Assembly (NCBI GenBank): GCA_015039365.1
Contig: WION01000376.1
Span: 1-51,357, forward strand
Length of the DNA stretch: 51,357 nt
Direction of reading: 5' to 3'
DNA from: Amanita rubescens
Lineage: Eukaryota > Basidiomycota > Agaricomycetes > Agaricales > Amanitaceae
Shown: piece by piece, positions 32,475 through 43,893 of the stretch
How the letters are laid out: every line of letters begins with the position of its first letter
Position numbering within the stretch: position 1 is the first letter of the stretch
The notes under the pieces: generated by a model
Database searches by the model: none
The model's input: the letters and a program-made list of their open reading frames with translations, nothing else
Told to the model about the DNA's origin: nothing
Made by a program: the position numbers and the translations under genes

Positions 32475-35400
32475 CTATGATTGGTGGACGGGAATGCCAC
32501 CAGATGGAACCGCCCTGAACGCCTTCCTCCTCCAATCCACGTCTAAAAAAAAACAATTAACCAAGGCGACACAAGGGACAAGCAACTGCACTCACTATTC
32601 ATAAACACGGTATTCCCCCACCAATTCACCTGAATCGTTCCCCCTTTAGGAAACTGCAACGTGAAAAAGATAAAAATCAACGAAATCACAGTCCCACTAT
32701 CCATCGCCGCACTGGTAACATAGTTAAACTTGCTCCACCAAGCGAAATTGCGTTTCCTAATCAAATACTGGAAAATGAAACCAACAAGGAACCAAGACGA
32801 ATAGTTGATACCCGTCGCGGGCGGAATGGCCGATACGCCGTTAAGAATGACAGGTGTGCTAACCCATCGAACCCAAGACTGCGGATACCGCCTAGCATAG
32901 AGCCAAAACGGTAACGGGAGAAACACGCCGACGATGATAGCGTACAATTGCGGGTGGTATATCGATCCAGCGCCAAACTGTCGGCTGGGACCGATCAAGC
33001 CCCAAATAGCCGAAGCGGTAAAAAAGACTTGATTGTGCGGGCAAGTGAGGAAGCTCGCTTGAGTAGGCGTACAGATATCCGCCACGTTTGCGAATATCCA
33101 CTGTTTCACTCCGATTTGGACAAACGCCGCCAAGACGGTTGCGACTAGCTGCGCTACGAACGTCGCGCGGGGTGGGACTTTGATGTAATGACCCAATTTG
33201 AGATCTTGCACGAAAGATGTTGCTTCAGTTAGAGTTTGCACGGAATAAGCCTTGAACACCATATTCGCGAATGGGTTCCCGGGGAGGAGTGTGCCGGGGA
33301 TGATTTGCGCCAGGAGATTGAGCGTAATCCCCTGCCCCGTCATTGCATAAATGAACCCCGACGGAAGGACATACAACACCGGCAACGCCACCGAAAGGAG
33401 CAAACTCCACACCGGCATACCCGTATTCCATACTTCTACTGCGACGATCGCCATGGCGAAAAAGACGCAAAATACACATAGGTACCACCAATCGGGGACT
33501 TCGGGGTAGTTTCGCATTAGTTTGAAGTGAATGTCGTCCGCTTCGACGCGGATCCGTTTGAGGCCGTTGAGTAGTGTCCGGCCGTGATAGAGGAGGGTAT
33601 GGACAATCACGCAGGTGGATAGTGCGAACGCGATTAGGTAGGTCATGGCGTAAGTTGCGGGGAGGAAAAGCGGAGAGTAATCACTGTAAGCTTGCGGGTC
33701 GAATAGGTCTTTGGGGGTTAGAACGCGCGTGATATTGTAAACTTTGCCGAATCGATCATAAGGGTTATTGTCGGATATAGGGAAATATGCAAGATACCAG
33801 CTCTGGAGCGGGAGGATTTAGAATGTGAAAACAGGGAGAAAAAAAAGACGGGCTCACGTTGGTATAGTACAATACTGGAGTTAGGATCCAGAAGAACAAC
33901 ACGAATCCAATGAATATCTGGAATTGAGCCCACCACGGAACCATGAGCGGACTACCTGTCCACGTGATTTGGCTCCAATCAAAAGTGAGCAAGGACATGC
34001 CCAAGCCAGAACGGACACCGAACAGTTGATTGACGACAACGTTGTTTGGCGCAGCCCAGCATATAAACGAAAACACGGAAAGTGCCTCGAACAGATATCC
34101 TAAGAACGCGAAATATCAGCTTCAATTCCCAGAAAACAAACCACACTCACCCGGAAGGAAGAAAAACAAAAACGCAGCCACAAGCACAATAATAAAATAC
34201 CTGTACCTCGACAACGGTCTCCTCGTCAACCTTCCCAAAAACCCAAAAGGACCCTCCTCCCCACTCGCATCATCATCTTCCTCCGCATGCAACGTATTCA
34301 GCAACGTACAAGCCACCAAATTCTGCGGCCACACCATACTAGCCGGCCAAACCAAAAACCGCCTACACAACCCCGCCAATCCGAACCCAGTCAACTGCGT
34401 CGCCAGCACAAGCACGAGCTGGAACCAATACCCAACATCCAGGTTGTAAAACTTTTCAGAGGTAACAATGGCGTTGAGGGCGTACGGACTGCCGACGGCG
34501 ACGTTGGCCATGATGTAGACTAGTACGTGTTCCTTGATGTTCCATGGCCCGGGGTTGAGGGAGAATTCGAGGACGTGGGGGATAGTCATTGGATTGACTA
34601 GCCGAACCAAGGGGGTTGGGAGGGAGGCGGGTACGTAAGCGGGTGGGAGGTGAGGTACTGGGACGCGGTAGGATGCGATGGGGAGGGAGAAGGCGAGGAA
34701 TTTACCCATTGGGTAGGATATGAGGAGGAGGACTAGGGGTACGACGGTAGGTGCCGGTGAGCGGAAGTTGAAGAATACGTTGAGGGCTCTGGGGGGGAAT
34801 GCGGGGTTAGTGCGGAAAATAAGATGGAATAAAAATACTCACCCTCCGACTGTACATAGGAATAGACCGATAAACCACATTCGGATCGTCATAGCTGGCA
34901 TATCTGGGTCGTCAATGTTGGATACGGACGCCCTAACTTCAGGGTATGGACTATCCTCTTCTTCAATCGCATCTAGGTCGAGTTCCATCCTACGAGGGGA
35001 GAAAGAAAATGGGTTCAGCGACGTGGTCGACATGGAGGGATGGAACGAGGAGAACGAAGGAAGGTATTAAGAAGGGTGCGGAGGGCTGTCAAAAGCTGAC
35101 AACCTTCTTCTTTGGCTGAGGGCATCAAGCCAAGAAGCCCTAACGAGAATCCGAGCGGATCGTCGCAATGAAACACCAAACTCACTTGATAGATCCTTCC
35201 CTACTCGTTGCGTCCTCCTCCAACATGCTCGGGGTGAGGCTCATGCTCTCCGGGATTGACGGCGGTTGACCTTTAGACCTGACTTTCACATCTTCCATCA
35301 TAGTTCGATCCATGTCGTCTGAGAAACCACATTCCGCATTCCCGGCAGCGCTTATCGGAGCGCTGACGATGCTTTCCCCGCGTCCCCGCGTGACGGGGAT

Positions 35401-35928
35401 AGACCTTGCACTGACGTCCGGTTCACTACCGTCCTCTAGCTCGCGGTTTGGCAAACTGATCCTGACTTCTTTCGAAGAACCGGGGCGGACACTCGTGTTG
35501 AGGCGTTTGAGTCTATATGGATCGTTTTCTGCTGGGTTAGAGTGGGAAGCGGTTGAAGGGGGGGATTGCGGGGGTGGTTGTAGTTGATAAGGTAATGGTT
35601 GTAGGTGGGATGGAGATGAATAGACTGATTCGGCGGGGAAGCGAGAGTATGATGGGTCGAATGTGGGAGAAGGAAATGTGACGTTGGCAGCAGCTGTGGT
35701 GGATGGGCGGTTGAGAGACTGGTGGTCGTCTAGAGGATTTGGGTCTGGATTTTGACCTGCTGCTCGTCTAGGATCTGTACTGGGAGGTAGAAAGGCAAAG
35801 ACATCTTCGTCCTCCGATTCTTCTTCGTACTCTTCGTCATACTCGGGATATTGCCCTGGGTTATACGTAGTAGGTCGCTGGTGAGCTAAAGAAAAAGCGT
35901 CAGAGACTGGACGGGGAGGGGGAGACAT
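32475..35928 (-). CDS. OPT-family oligopeptide transporter
   Basis: Exons 35186-35928, 34843-34989, 34151-34788, 33858-34099, 32596-33802 and 32475-32542; introns of 196, 54, 51, 55 and 53 nt. 1015 codons close exactly. Proton-coupled uptake of small peptides across the plasma membrane (or a vacuolar membrane). Hallmarks: FSLNPGPWNIKEHVLVYIMANVAVGSPYA, the NPG and KEH motifs of the family, then about 14-16 hydrophobic segments, FDWSQITWTGSPL, PWWAQFQIFIGF, GQGITLNLLAQIIPGTLLPGNPFANMVFK, IWGLIGP, GINYSSWFLVGF and NWWGNTVFMN. The first 248 residues are a Pro/Ser-rich acidic cytosolic extension (EYDEEYEEESEDEDVF) encoded by one exon and set apart by the longest intron. It is a likely site of regulation by phosphorylation. 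The end is short and basic (WRRKAFRAVPSGG). Confidence 0.96.
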
Positions 35929-37562
35929 GGCTAAAGCGCCAGCTCAGAAGGGGGAGAGAACGAGACTTTGAGAGAAAGAGAGTAGTGAGGCTGGGAAGTT
36001 TGAACCAGGCACGGGTGATGTGCCTGGCATGTGTGCCCACAGCCACGCCCGCAAGAAACCTGTCACTCTAGTCCTTTCTAGCTCTTCACTATCCGTTCTT
36101 CTTTACTGTTCACTCAATGCTCGTGTCAGGCACTCTCCAACATCCGGGTTCCTGGCTGATTTAAACCGAATAATAATGCACAGCCTCCATATAGTCCCCG
36201 AGCTGTGTACTACTATACTGTGTTCGATCACTTTTCCAGTGTTGATCATGTCGTCACAGACCAACACCGTCTTTGAATATTTGAATACGTAGTGAGACAG
36301 GACAACGGCACTAACGAATGGCGCAATTACATAAGCCGTACAGCTATCTTTAGACGACTACTACTATCCCCTCGGATATGGGCGGCCACTTCCAGGACGA
36401 AATCTCTCTTTTGTGTCTCGGTCAGAGTTGCACACGTCCCTCGGCAATGCACCGTACTCCATTCCACTTCACTCTGCGTAGATGCCACCTAATCAGTCCA
36501 TCGTCAAGCTCGCTTCTCTTAGTATCGCCTCGCCCATTCCCTGGATTATTTTACGCGGTTGTAATCATTCCTTGCGCCGGGTGTCGTGAGAGAATGGCCA
36601 ATACACCATCGCCAAGGAAAGCGGGAGAATAGAAACAGCTTGATCTGACGGCACTGTCCTCCAACAAATTCTGCGTAATACGCCATATGCTATATTGCGA
36701 CAAGTTATTTACGCTTTGTAATACGGGCCCGTTGGCAAATTTACGAGGAAGCACCGGAAAACACTTTGTCAAATTTGTGCCACACATATTCAATGGCTTT
36801 AGTAACATTGCGTTCACGAAAGACCCAGTCAATGACCCTTATCCAATCTCCGACTCTGACGCAACTTGTGATTAGACATGCGGCGTTTCAAGGGCAGGAT
36901 ACCCTGCCCCGGATTTGGATGAAGGCTCGTTATCCTGAGCCTGGTTGAACCTTTATCGATTATCATTTAGGATGGCGCTGTCTTCGGCGTGATGCAGTCT
37001 TTTTAAAACTTGCAGTTCGTCTCTTTTGGATATCTGCATTAGCCACTTCCTGCCCATATCGAATAAAAGTCAATGATTCCTATTGCAACTCGAACGAATT
37101 ATTTACACTTCCTTGCTACGCTAATGACAGCGATACATCCCCATGCACGAAACATGGGAAAGGCATGTTAAGGGAGGAGAAAGAAAAAACAGAGTCGGTC
37201 AGCGACCCGCGCTTGAACCGAATAACATACTTGGCCGACGTAATCGCCGATTCATCGGCACTAACCCCATTCACTTTTGTCAATCCTCATCGAAACCATA
37301 TCTTCAAACTTGACCTGATTCGCACCGTCCAGACAGGTTATTGATCAAAGACTTTAGCAAAAAAAGTAGCAACACACCGGGCGATACGTGCTCTTCGGAT
37401 GATACATTTCTCCACAGAAGAACCGGGTCAGGACTGAGAGGCGGCAGGTCTGCCTAGTCGCAGGTCTGTAGATTCTGGCAGTAGATTAGAGGACGTAGAT
37501 AGAGGAGGCGGATATCAGGCGATGGGGAACAGGAAGGGATTGCAGCACCTTCGTGCTACCAT
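35929..37562. other. Gene-free stretch upstream of OPT
   Basis: Should contain the OPT promoter next to 35928. Short frames only; no motif recognised. Confidence 0.4.
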
Positions 37563-38250
37563 AACACGTGCCTCACCCACCTCGTATCCACCGCGACTCG
37601 GCATCTTTGCCTAAAACATTAAAAGGACATGTAAGCGTTGCAAAACAAAACTTGTGCGGTTTTCTTGACTTTGAGGTTGAATTGAGCCTTACGCTGTCAT
37701 TCAGTACTGCGGGTCGATGAAATGTCCCGTGGAGATAATACCGAAGCATGTCTGTGCGGAACAGCCTTGTGAAAGTCCGTCGCTCATGAGCTCTCAATAT
37801 GTTGCCTGTCATGCCTGTCATGAAGGACGCTTCGCCGTTTCTGGAGTCATAATACGCAGCGGTTGATCCGAGGGTAGTGATAGGCACGTCAACACCTGGC
37901 AAAAGTCAGACCCTGGCTAAGAGATGAGGAAGTTGGAGTGAATGACGTGTGAAACTTCCTTTAAAATGCGCAGGAATGAATTCGTGGGTGGTACCAGTTC
38001 CTGTCTCTACAAAACAGGATCAGGTTTAGATTAGCTGCGTTAAATAGGGAAGGTGAGTTACACCGTAGTCAGCAGTGGGTCAACGGCACGACAGCTTGGG
38101 AGCGGATTCTCACTCGGATATCCTATGACCGTCGTCTTCTCCAGCACGCAATCCACGCGCTCTCCAAAACAGGCCACGTATTGGCGAACCTCGGGGCCAT
38201 TTAGCAGTACCTTGGCCATTCGTTCCTTCTTACGAACCACGATCACTCGG
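37563..38250 (-). mobile_element. Relic of the LINE-like repeat family (copy B)
   Basis: The minus strand matches copy C (44765-45360). Shared features include 'gtactgctaaa..gcc..gaggttcg', 'gcgtg.attgcgtgctggag', 'ctaaacctgatcctgtt' and 'ggacgcttcgccgtttc'. Broken frames include LLNGPEVRQYVACFGERVDCVLEKT. It points away from the AT-rich block that starts at about 38.65 kb. Confidence 0.75.
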
Positions 38251-38994
38251 GCTTACGCGCTTGCTTTGTTTCTTATCCTGGTTGGGAAAGCCGACGTCGT
38301 CGTGATTTCCCTGAATCTGGGGATTCAAGGTGACATTGATGACCGTCGCTGGCCTGAGGGTCCATACTAGACGTTTCGAGAAAGAGCTAGAATGGCCTGA
38401 AGACAGGGTACGCGCGTTGCCAGATGGAGAATAAGTTATCCAAATACGTACAATTGTCGGACTGTCGCCTACTATCGCACGGTCACTTGGCGAGCTTGAC
38501 GCACTTTATCTAGACTCCGAGTCGCCCGCTGCCCTACACGCACCGCTTCATGTACCAGCAGGTCAAGTCACATCAGACTCACCACGTTGTGGATCTTTTG
38601 ATCCCGAGTCACATCACGTCCAGACATGTGACTGTCACTCATTGCCTTTGTCGAGGCACAAATTCAGTTTTAAACACATACCCTTTCATGGTTGTTGTCA
38701 ACACCAATTTCTTAGCTATTGCAGGGTTGGTATGTATGTGGTATATGATACCTTTAACATCTAAGGAGAGGACTCCTGCAATTTCCAATCATGGTTCATA
38801 TTTCATTTGTGTAGCTACCAACCTGTCCCTGAATATATTTCCAACAATCATATATGTATGTATATGTCTGACAAAAGAAACTTTGAGACAGATGCATGAA
38901 TAACCAAAGGAAGGCAACTGATCTATGTACAAAATATGAGCTCAATGCAAAGGCAATGCAGCCAGTTAATCACTTGAATATCATGCTGTAAGTT
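38251..38994. other. Left junction of the AT-rich, CG-poor block
   Basis: Sequence up to about 38540 is CG-rich like the rest of the window. From about 38650 it becomes AT-rich with almost no CG. The part next to 38995 should be the 3' UTR of the GTPase gene. Confidence 0.45.
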
Positions 38995-41900
38995 TCACCC
39001 TGCCATAAATTGTCCATAAGTAGTCCATGACTGCAAAGTATGTACATGCCTACCATCAATGCGAGTCACCTGGCTATAGAGTAATGTGACCAAATTTTGA
39101 TGGTCAGAGCACATAAATTCAGGGGTAATCTCCCTCTTCAGCTTCTGAACATAGCCTTTTTGCTTGTATTGATCCAAGGCATCAGTGACTGATGGCAAAA
39201 ATGTTTTATTGATCCAAAAGGATAGCTTGGCAATGATAATAATTGCTTCAAAGTTTAAGCATAAATACAGTAAATGAAAAGGAATACTTTACAAACTAAG
39301 AGCTGGCAATCAGTAGGCTTTTTGCAATTGCATCAGTTGTGTACCATATGTGAAAAAAAGAATAAAAATACCTTGATGGAAAAGTGCTTGTGCTTGTCTC
39401 CAAACAGGGAGAAAAGTTCATACTGGTTACATATGAGATAGAGTAAATCATCCAATATGCATGTCATAAGACCTACAGACTAGCATGAAGATTGGTATTA
39501 AAATCAATACCTCATGAACCTGCTTCACTCACCTGAAAATCAAGGAAAGTGATATAAGTGAGAGGAATGTTGAAGTGTGTAGTTGAAATGAAATCTTACA
39601 ATCTATGATGATAATAATGTAAAGGGAAGACAATTGGAAAAGATAGGACAACATGCTCACTTTCTGAGATGTAATGATTCATCAGACATTCATAAATTGA
39701 GGTATGCTGAGAATGCAGGTCAGAAAATTTGTGATGTCACTCACAAGCTGTTGGTCAAAGGGAAGATGTGATGAGACTGTTTCACAAAATGTGCAATGTC
39801 ACTCACTCCCTATTGGTCATGTATGAGATTGCTCATTACAAAATCAATGTCACTCACTTCCTGTTGGTCATAAGAAAAGATGTGATGAGATTGCCACAAA
39901 ACATGCAGTCTCACTCACTTCCTGTTGTCCATAGGAGAAGATGTGATGAGATTTTACAAAATTTGCAATGTCACTCACAAGCTGTTTGTTATAGGGAAAG
40001 ATGTGATAGGCTGCCTTTCACAAAATGTGCAATTGCTCACTTGCTGTTGGTACTGGGTTAAGATGTGTTAATGTTGAAATGTGCAATGTCACTCACTTCC
40101 TGTTGGTGATAGATAAGGATATGAAGGGGTTGTCTTTCACAAAATGTGCAATATCACTCACAAACTAGGAAAAGATATGATGAGACTGGCTTTCACAAAA
40201 TATGTAATTCCTCACTTGCTGATTGGAAAAGATGCAATGAGACTGCCTTCCACAAAATCTGCAATGTCACTCACAAACTGATTGTGATATAAAATGTAAT
40301 GAGATTGCCTTTCACAGAATGTGCAACCCCACTCACTCCCTTGATTGGAAAAGATGTATCATGTGGACTTTCTTTGTGTAATGTCACTCACTCCCTGTTG
40401 GTGATCAGGAAAGATGTGATGAGACCATCTTAATGTGCAATGTCACTGACAAACTGTTGGTGGTGCCAAAAGATGTGATGTGGCTGCCTGTCACAAAATC
40501 TGCAATATCACTCACAGACTGTTGGCAATAGGAAAAGATGTGATGAGACTGCCTTTCACAAAGTGTCCAATGACACTCACTCCCTGTTGGTGATAGGAAA
40601 AGATATGGTGAGACTATCTTTCACCAAATGTGCAATGTCACTGACAAACTGTTGGTGATAGGAAAAGATGTGATGAGGCTGCCTTTCACAAAAGCTGCAA
40701 TGTCACTCACTCGCTGTTGGTGAGAAGAAAAAATGTGATGAGACTGCCTTTCATAAAATGTGCAACTTGTCACTCACTCCCTGTTGGCAATAGGAGAGGA
40801 TATGATGAGAATGCCTTCCTCAAAAGGTGTAATGTTACTCACTTCCTGTTGGTGATTGGAAAGGATACATATGATGACAAAATGTGCAACATCACTCACA
40901 AGCTGTTGCTCAAAGGAAAAGATATGATGAGACTACCCTTTACAAAAATTTAAATGTGCAATGTCACTCACTCCCTATTGGTGATGGGAAAAGATGTGAT
41001 GAGACTGCCTTCCACAAAATCTGACATGTCACTCACAAGCTGTTGGTGATAGGAAAAGATGTGATAAGATTGCCTTTCACAAAATGTGCAATGTTGCTCA
41101 CTCCCTGTTGGTGATAGGAAATGATCTGACAATACTGCCTTCCACAAATTTGCAATGTCACTCACTCCCTGTTGGTGATAGGAAAACATATGATGAGACT
41201 GCCTATCACAAAATCTGCAATGTCACTTGCTTGCTGTTTGTCAAATAGAAAAGATATGGTGATCAGAATAGACTGTCTTTCACAAATTTGCAATGTCCCT
41301 CACTTGCTGTTCATCATATGAAAGATGTAATTAGTAAGACTGCCTTTCACCAAATATTCAATCTGACTCACTCCCTGTTGATCATAGGAAAAGGTGTGAT
41401 GACACTGCCTTCCAACAAAATTCTCTAATGGTGCTTACATCCTGTCAAAAAAATACATACATAGAGCAGCTTTTCAGAAATATTTGCAATGTTACTCACA
41501 TACTATAAGCCATGGGTTACAATCTTTTGAACCACTAAAGCAGTTGACATGCTGCTAACCTTCTACATTTATTTGAACAGATGTGATGAGACTGTTATTT
41601 CCAAAAATTGCAATATTACTCACAATCTGTAGTATTTTCTTGTGTCCAAATTGTCTTGCAGAAGAGTGGCCAGCATCACTCACTTCCTTTCAGAATGGAA
41701 TTAGCACATTGAGTTGGGAGGAAAAAAACATTATCACTGACTCTCTTTTACCATAGTATTTTATATAATGAGCCCACATCTCAAAAAAGTATCACATACA
41801 TACATCCTATTTGTTTTGAATTGTGTGAAGAGGCTTTGAAAATGAGAAATATTACTGTCTGTTATTTTTGGACAAGATGTAATGTTTATAAGCAAACAGA

Positions 41901-43893
41901 AAGGAAATGTTGCTTACTTCCTGTTATTAATCCAATGAGGTCTTTTGAGACTTTAGACTACCATATGTCACCAACTTTCTATTGTCCATGGAGTTGTGTC
42001 TGATACACTTCAACCTCAAAGTTGCTTACTTTCTTTAAGCAGGTCAGATGTGGTGTGAGGCTGTGTTTTATCACCCACTCCCTGTCCATGAGAGACTGGA
42101 GTGACAAGTCTGCTTACAATGATAGATTGACTCACTTTCTATTGGTCATGTAAATTGTAATGCATCATGGAAAATCAAATTGAGTGATGGCACTCACTTC
42201 CTGTAGATTATGGGACAAGACTGCTGATCACAAAGAAAGCATTGCTCACAAACTGTTGTCATGAGACATTACTATATCAGATCTATGCTAGTTTAATATC
42301 ACTTACCCACTGATATCAATTTCATCAGATCCTGTCACCAAGAATATCATGTGACAACTAACCTGTGCTTCACTCAATTGTTTATTAGTCATCTGAAATA
42401 TTACTACTCCTGTTTTCATGTCAAGGCATTGGAGTGTCACTTACCTCCTGTTAAATCTTTTGCAAGTATCTATTGTCATATGAAGGCCACCTACCTCCCT
42501 GGACACCTATTGCCATTAATGTTTCCTAAGCTGATGTGCAGTTTGACAAAAATATGTATGTACATACCCAGAAATGTGGAAATTTTGAAAAAACTATGAG
42601 AACAACATCACCCCATGCCAAAGGTTCATGTTTCAGAACATGTCTGAACAATATTAATGCTAATAAGGGACATTGTGCATTTGTCCTCACTGAAGTGCAG
42701 ATCTAACACAAAGGTCAAGATTATTCATCTGTGTTGAAACAAATAGCTGATGTATGCAGTCATCATCTATTGCATCAGCAGTTTTCAGGGTTAATTCAGG
42801 ACAATTCTTCTCTGGTAAATCCATGTCTATCAAAAAATATTATTCCCATGTTCAGAAAGAAATCTACATTGTGCCCACCTTCTAATAGCACATATGCCCT
42901 GGGAGGATATTTGGCATTCAAAACTTTAGGAAGATAAACTTTCTGAAAAGTGACTTCAGCAATTTCCCTGGCCCTCCCCCACTTATCTTCATCCTTTCTA
43001 TCAATCAAGTTGACATATTCACTGTCTATTTGACCATCAAACTTAGTGAATATTACCAATAAAGGAACTGTAAAGGAAATATTTACTAGTCAGTACTGTT
43101 AGATTTTGCAGCACCTTGGCCAATGGAAAGGAGGTAACAATAGTCAAGTGTAAACAATCTCTCCAAACCAACAAGATGTGGCATGTGTTCATTAGGGCTT
43201 ACCTCTGCCTGTCCCTTTATTGAAGAATTCAAGTTCTGCAGGCAGAATTGGGCGAGGGCTGTCCATGGGTATACAGTACCTACAGAAAGCCAAATCAGAC
43301 AGTACTGTATTGAAAGGGATGAAGCAAGATACCAGATTGCATGCAGCTGATTCTTCAGCTCAGTTTCTGCACACCTCTTTTCAATGAACTTCCAAGCAAT
43401 CTCCAGTTCCTCAGTTGATCCAGATTCAAAACCCTGAGAGTCATGGAAGATAAAGTTACTTCCAGGGTATGTAATTTGATGCTCAATATCATGCTGGCCT
43501 CTCTGTTATGTGTCATTGCATGTGAATGGGCACATCCATATCATTAGCTGACCTCAAGTGATGGCATCAAATGATTCTCAGACTGTTCAAGCTGATTACC
43601 TGCAAGAAACTCAACAGTTAGTAAGGAAGCACAAAACTCAGACCAACTCACCATCCTTGTCATATATGATGGGCTCTGTTGCCTTTGCTACACCACAGAC
43701 CTTCTCAAGGATGGTTGTTTTGCCTGCATTTGCCCTCCCAATAACAAGGATGCGAAAGTGTGGGCAAAGATAATATTCCCTGAGCATTTGAACACGTGTC
43801 TCATCTGGATTTGATATGATATTTGTCAGTCAAGGACTAGCAATACACATAAATTAGCATACTCAAAAGAGGTACACCAGTTGCGGCAGCCAT
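38995..43893 (-). CDS. G-domain (AIG1-like) GTPase with an array of 47 single-codon exons
   Basis: ATG 43893. Ordinary exons 43863-43893, 43652-43804, 43553-43599, 43333-43502, 43203-43279, 42879-43067, 42691-42826, 42568-42643 and 42495-42506; introns of 58, 52, 50, 53, 135, 52, 47 and 61 nt; 297 codons in exact frame. Motifs: RILVIGRANAGKTTILEKV (P-loop), FIFHDSQGFESG (DxxG), WYCIPMDSPRP and LLVIFTKFDGQ (TKxD). The family is large in basidiomycetes; a signalling or defence role is inferred only. An exon GAG (42445-42447) and a 30-nt exon (42363-42392, MTNKQLSEAQ) follow. From 42309 to 39600 come 45 more 3-nt exons, then 39372-39479 (SVGLMTCILDDLL...), a 3-nt exon TTT (39293-39295) and the last exon 38995-39225 (LSFWINKTFLPSVTDALDQ..., TGA). 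All internal exons are phase 0. The protein would be about 465 residues. The join between 39600 and 39479 is ambiguous. Inclusion of the microexons is not proven. Confidence 0.8.
39293..42447 (-). repeat. Array of 47 three-nucleotide microexons in intron-like units
   Basis: On the minus strand the pattern AG-NNN-GT recurs at intervals of about 50-85 nt. The triplet is preceded by CAG (mostly), TAG or AAG. It is followed by GTGAGT (mostly) or GTGAGC, GTGAGG, GTAAGC, GTCAGT, GTATGT, GTTAGC, and once GCAAGT (41225-41230, a GC-AG type donor). Triplets by count: GGA 10, GAA 7, TTT 6, AAA 4, CAA 4, CTT 4, GAT 2, ATT 2, and once each GAG, TGG, ACA, AGA, AAG, TAT, CGA, TCT. None is a stop. Units between about 39740 and 41380 are near-identical (GTGAGTGACATTGCA...TATCACCAACAG). 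Those above 41400 have unrelated intron bodies yet keep the same spacing. Confidence 0.9.

Noticed and set aside
36020..36950. Cluster of short open frames
   Set aside because: Overlapping frames on both strands with no motif, splice structure or codon bias.
39600..41380. CRISPR-like array on the plus strand
   Set aside because: Only 3 nt vary between units, the rest is conserved, and the sequence is eukaryotic with splice signals on the minus strand.
39600..42310. Plain minisatellite with a ~64-bp unit
   Set aside because: Repetition is real in part, but in 41400-42450 the unit bodies are unrelated while AG-NNN-GT spacing and frame are kept, which a minisatellite would not explain.
42658..42692. 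TGA at 42688-42690 as the end of the GTPase gene
   Set aside because: It lies within GTGAGG right at an exon end (CTTCA|GTGAGG); skipping it as an intron joins an in-frame exon (42568-42643) with a plausible protein sequence.
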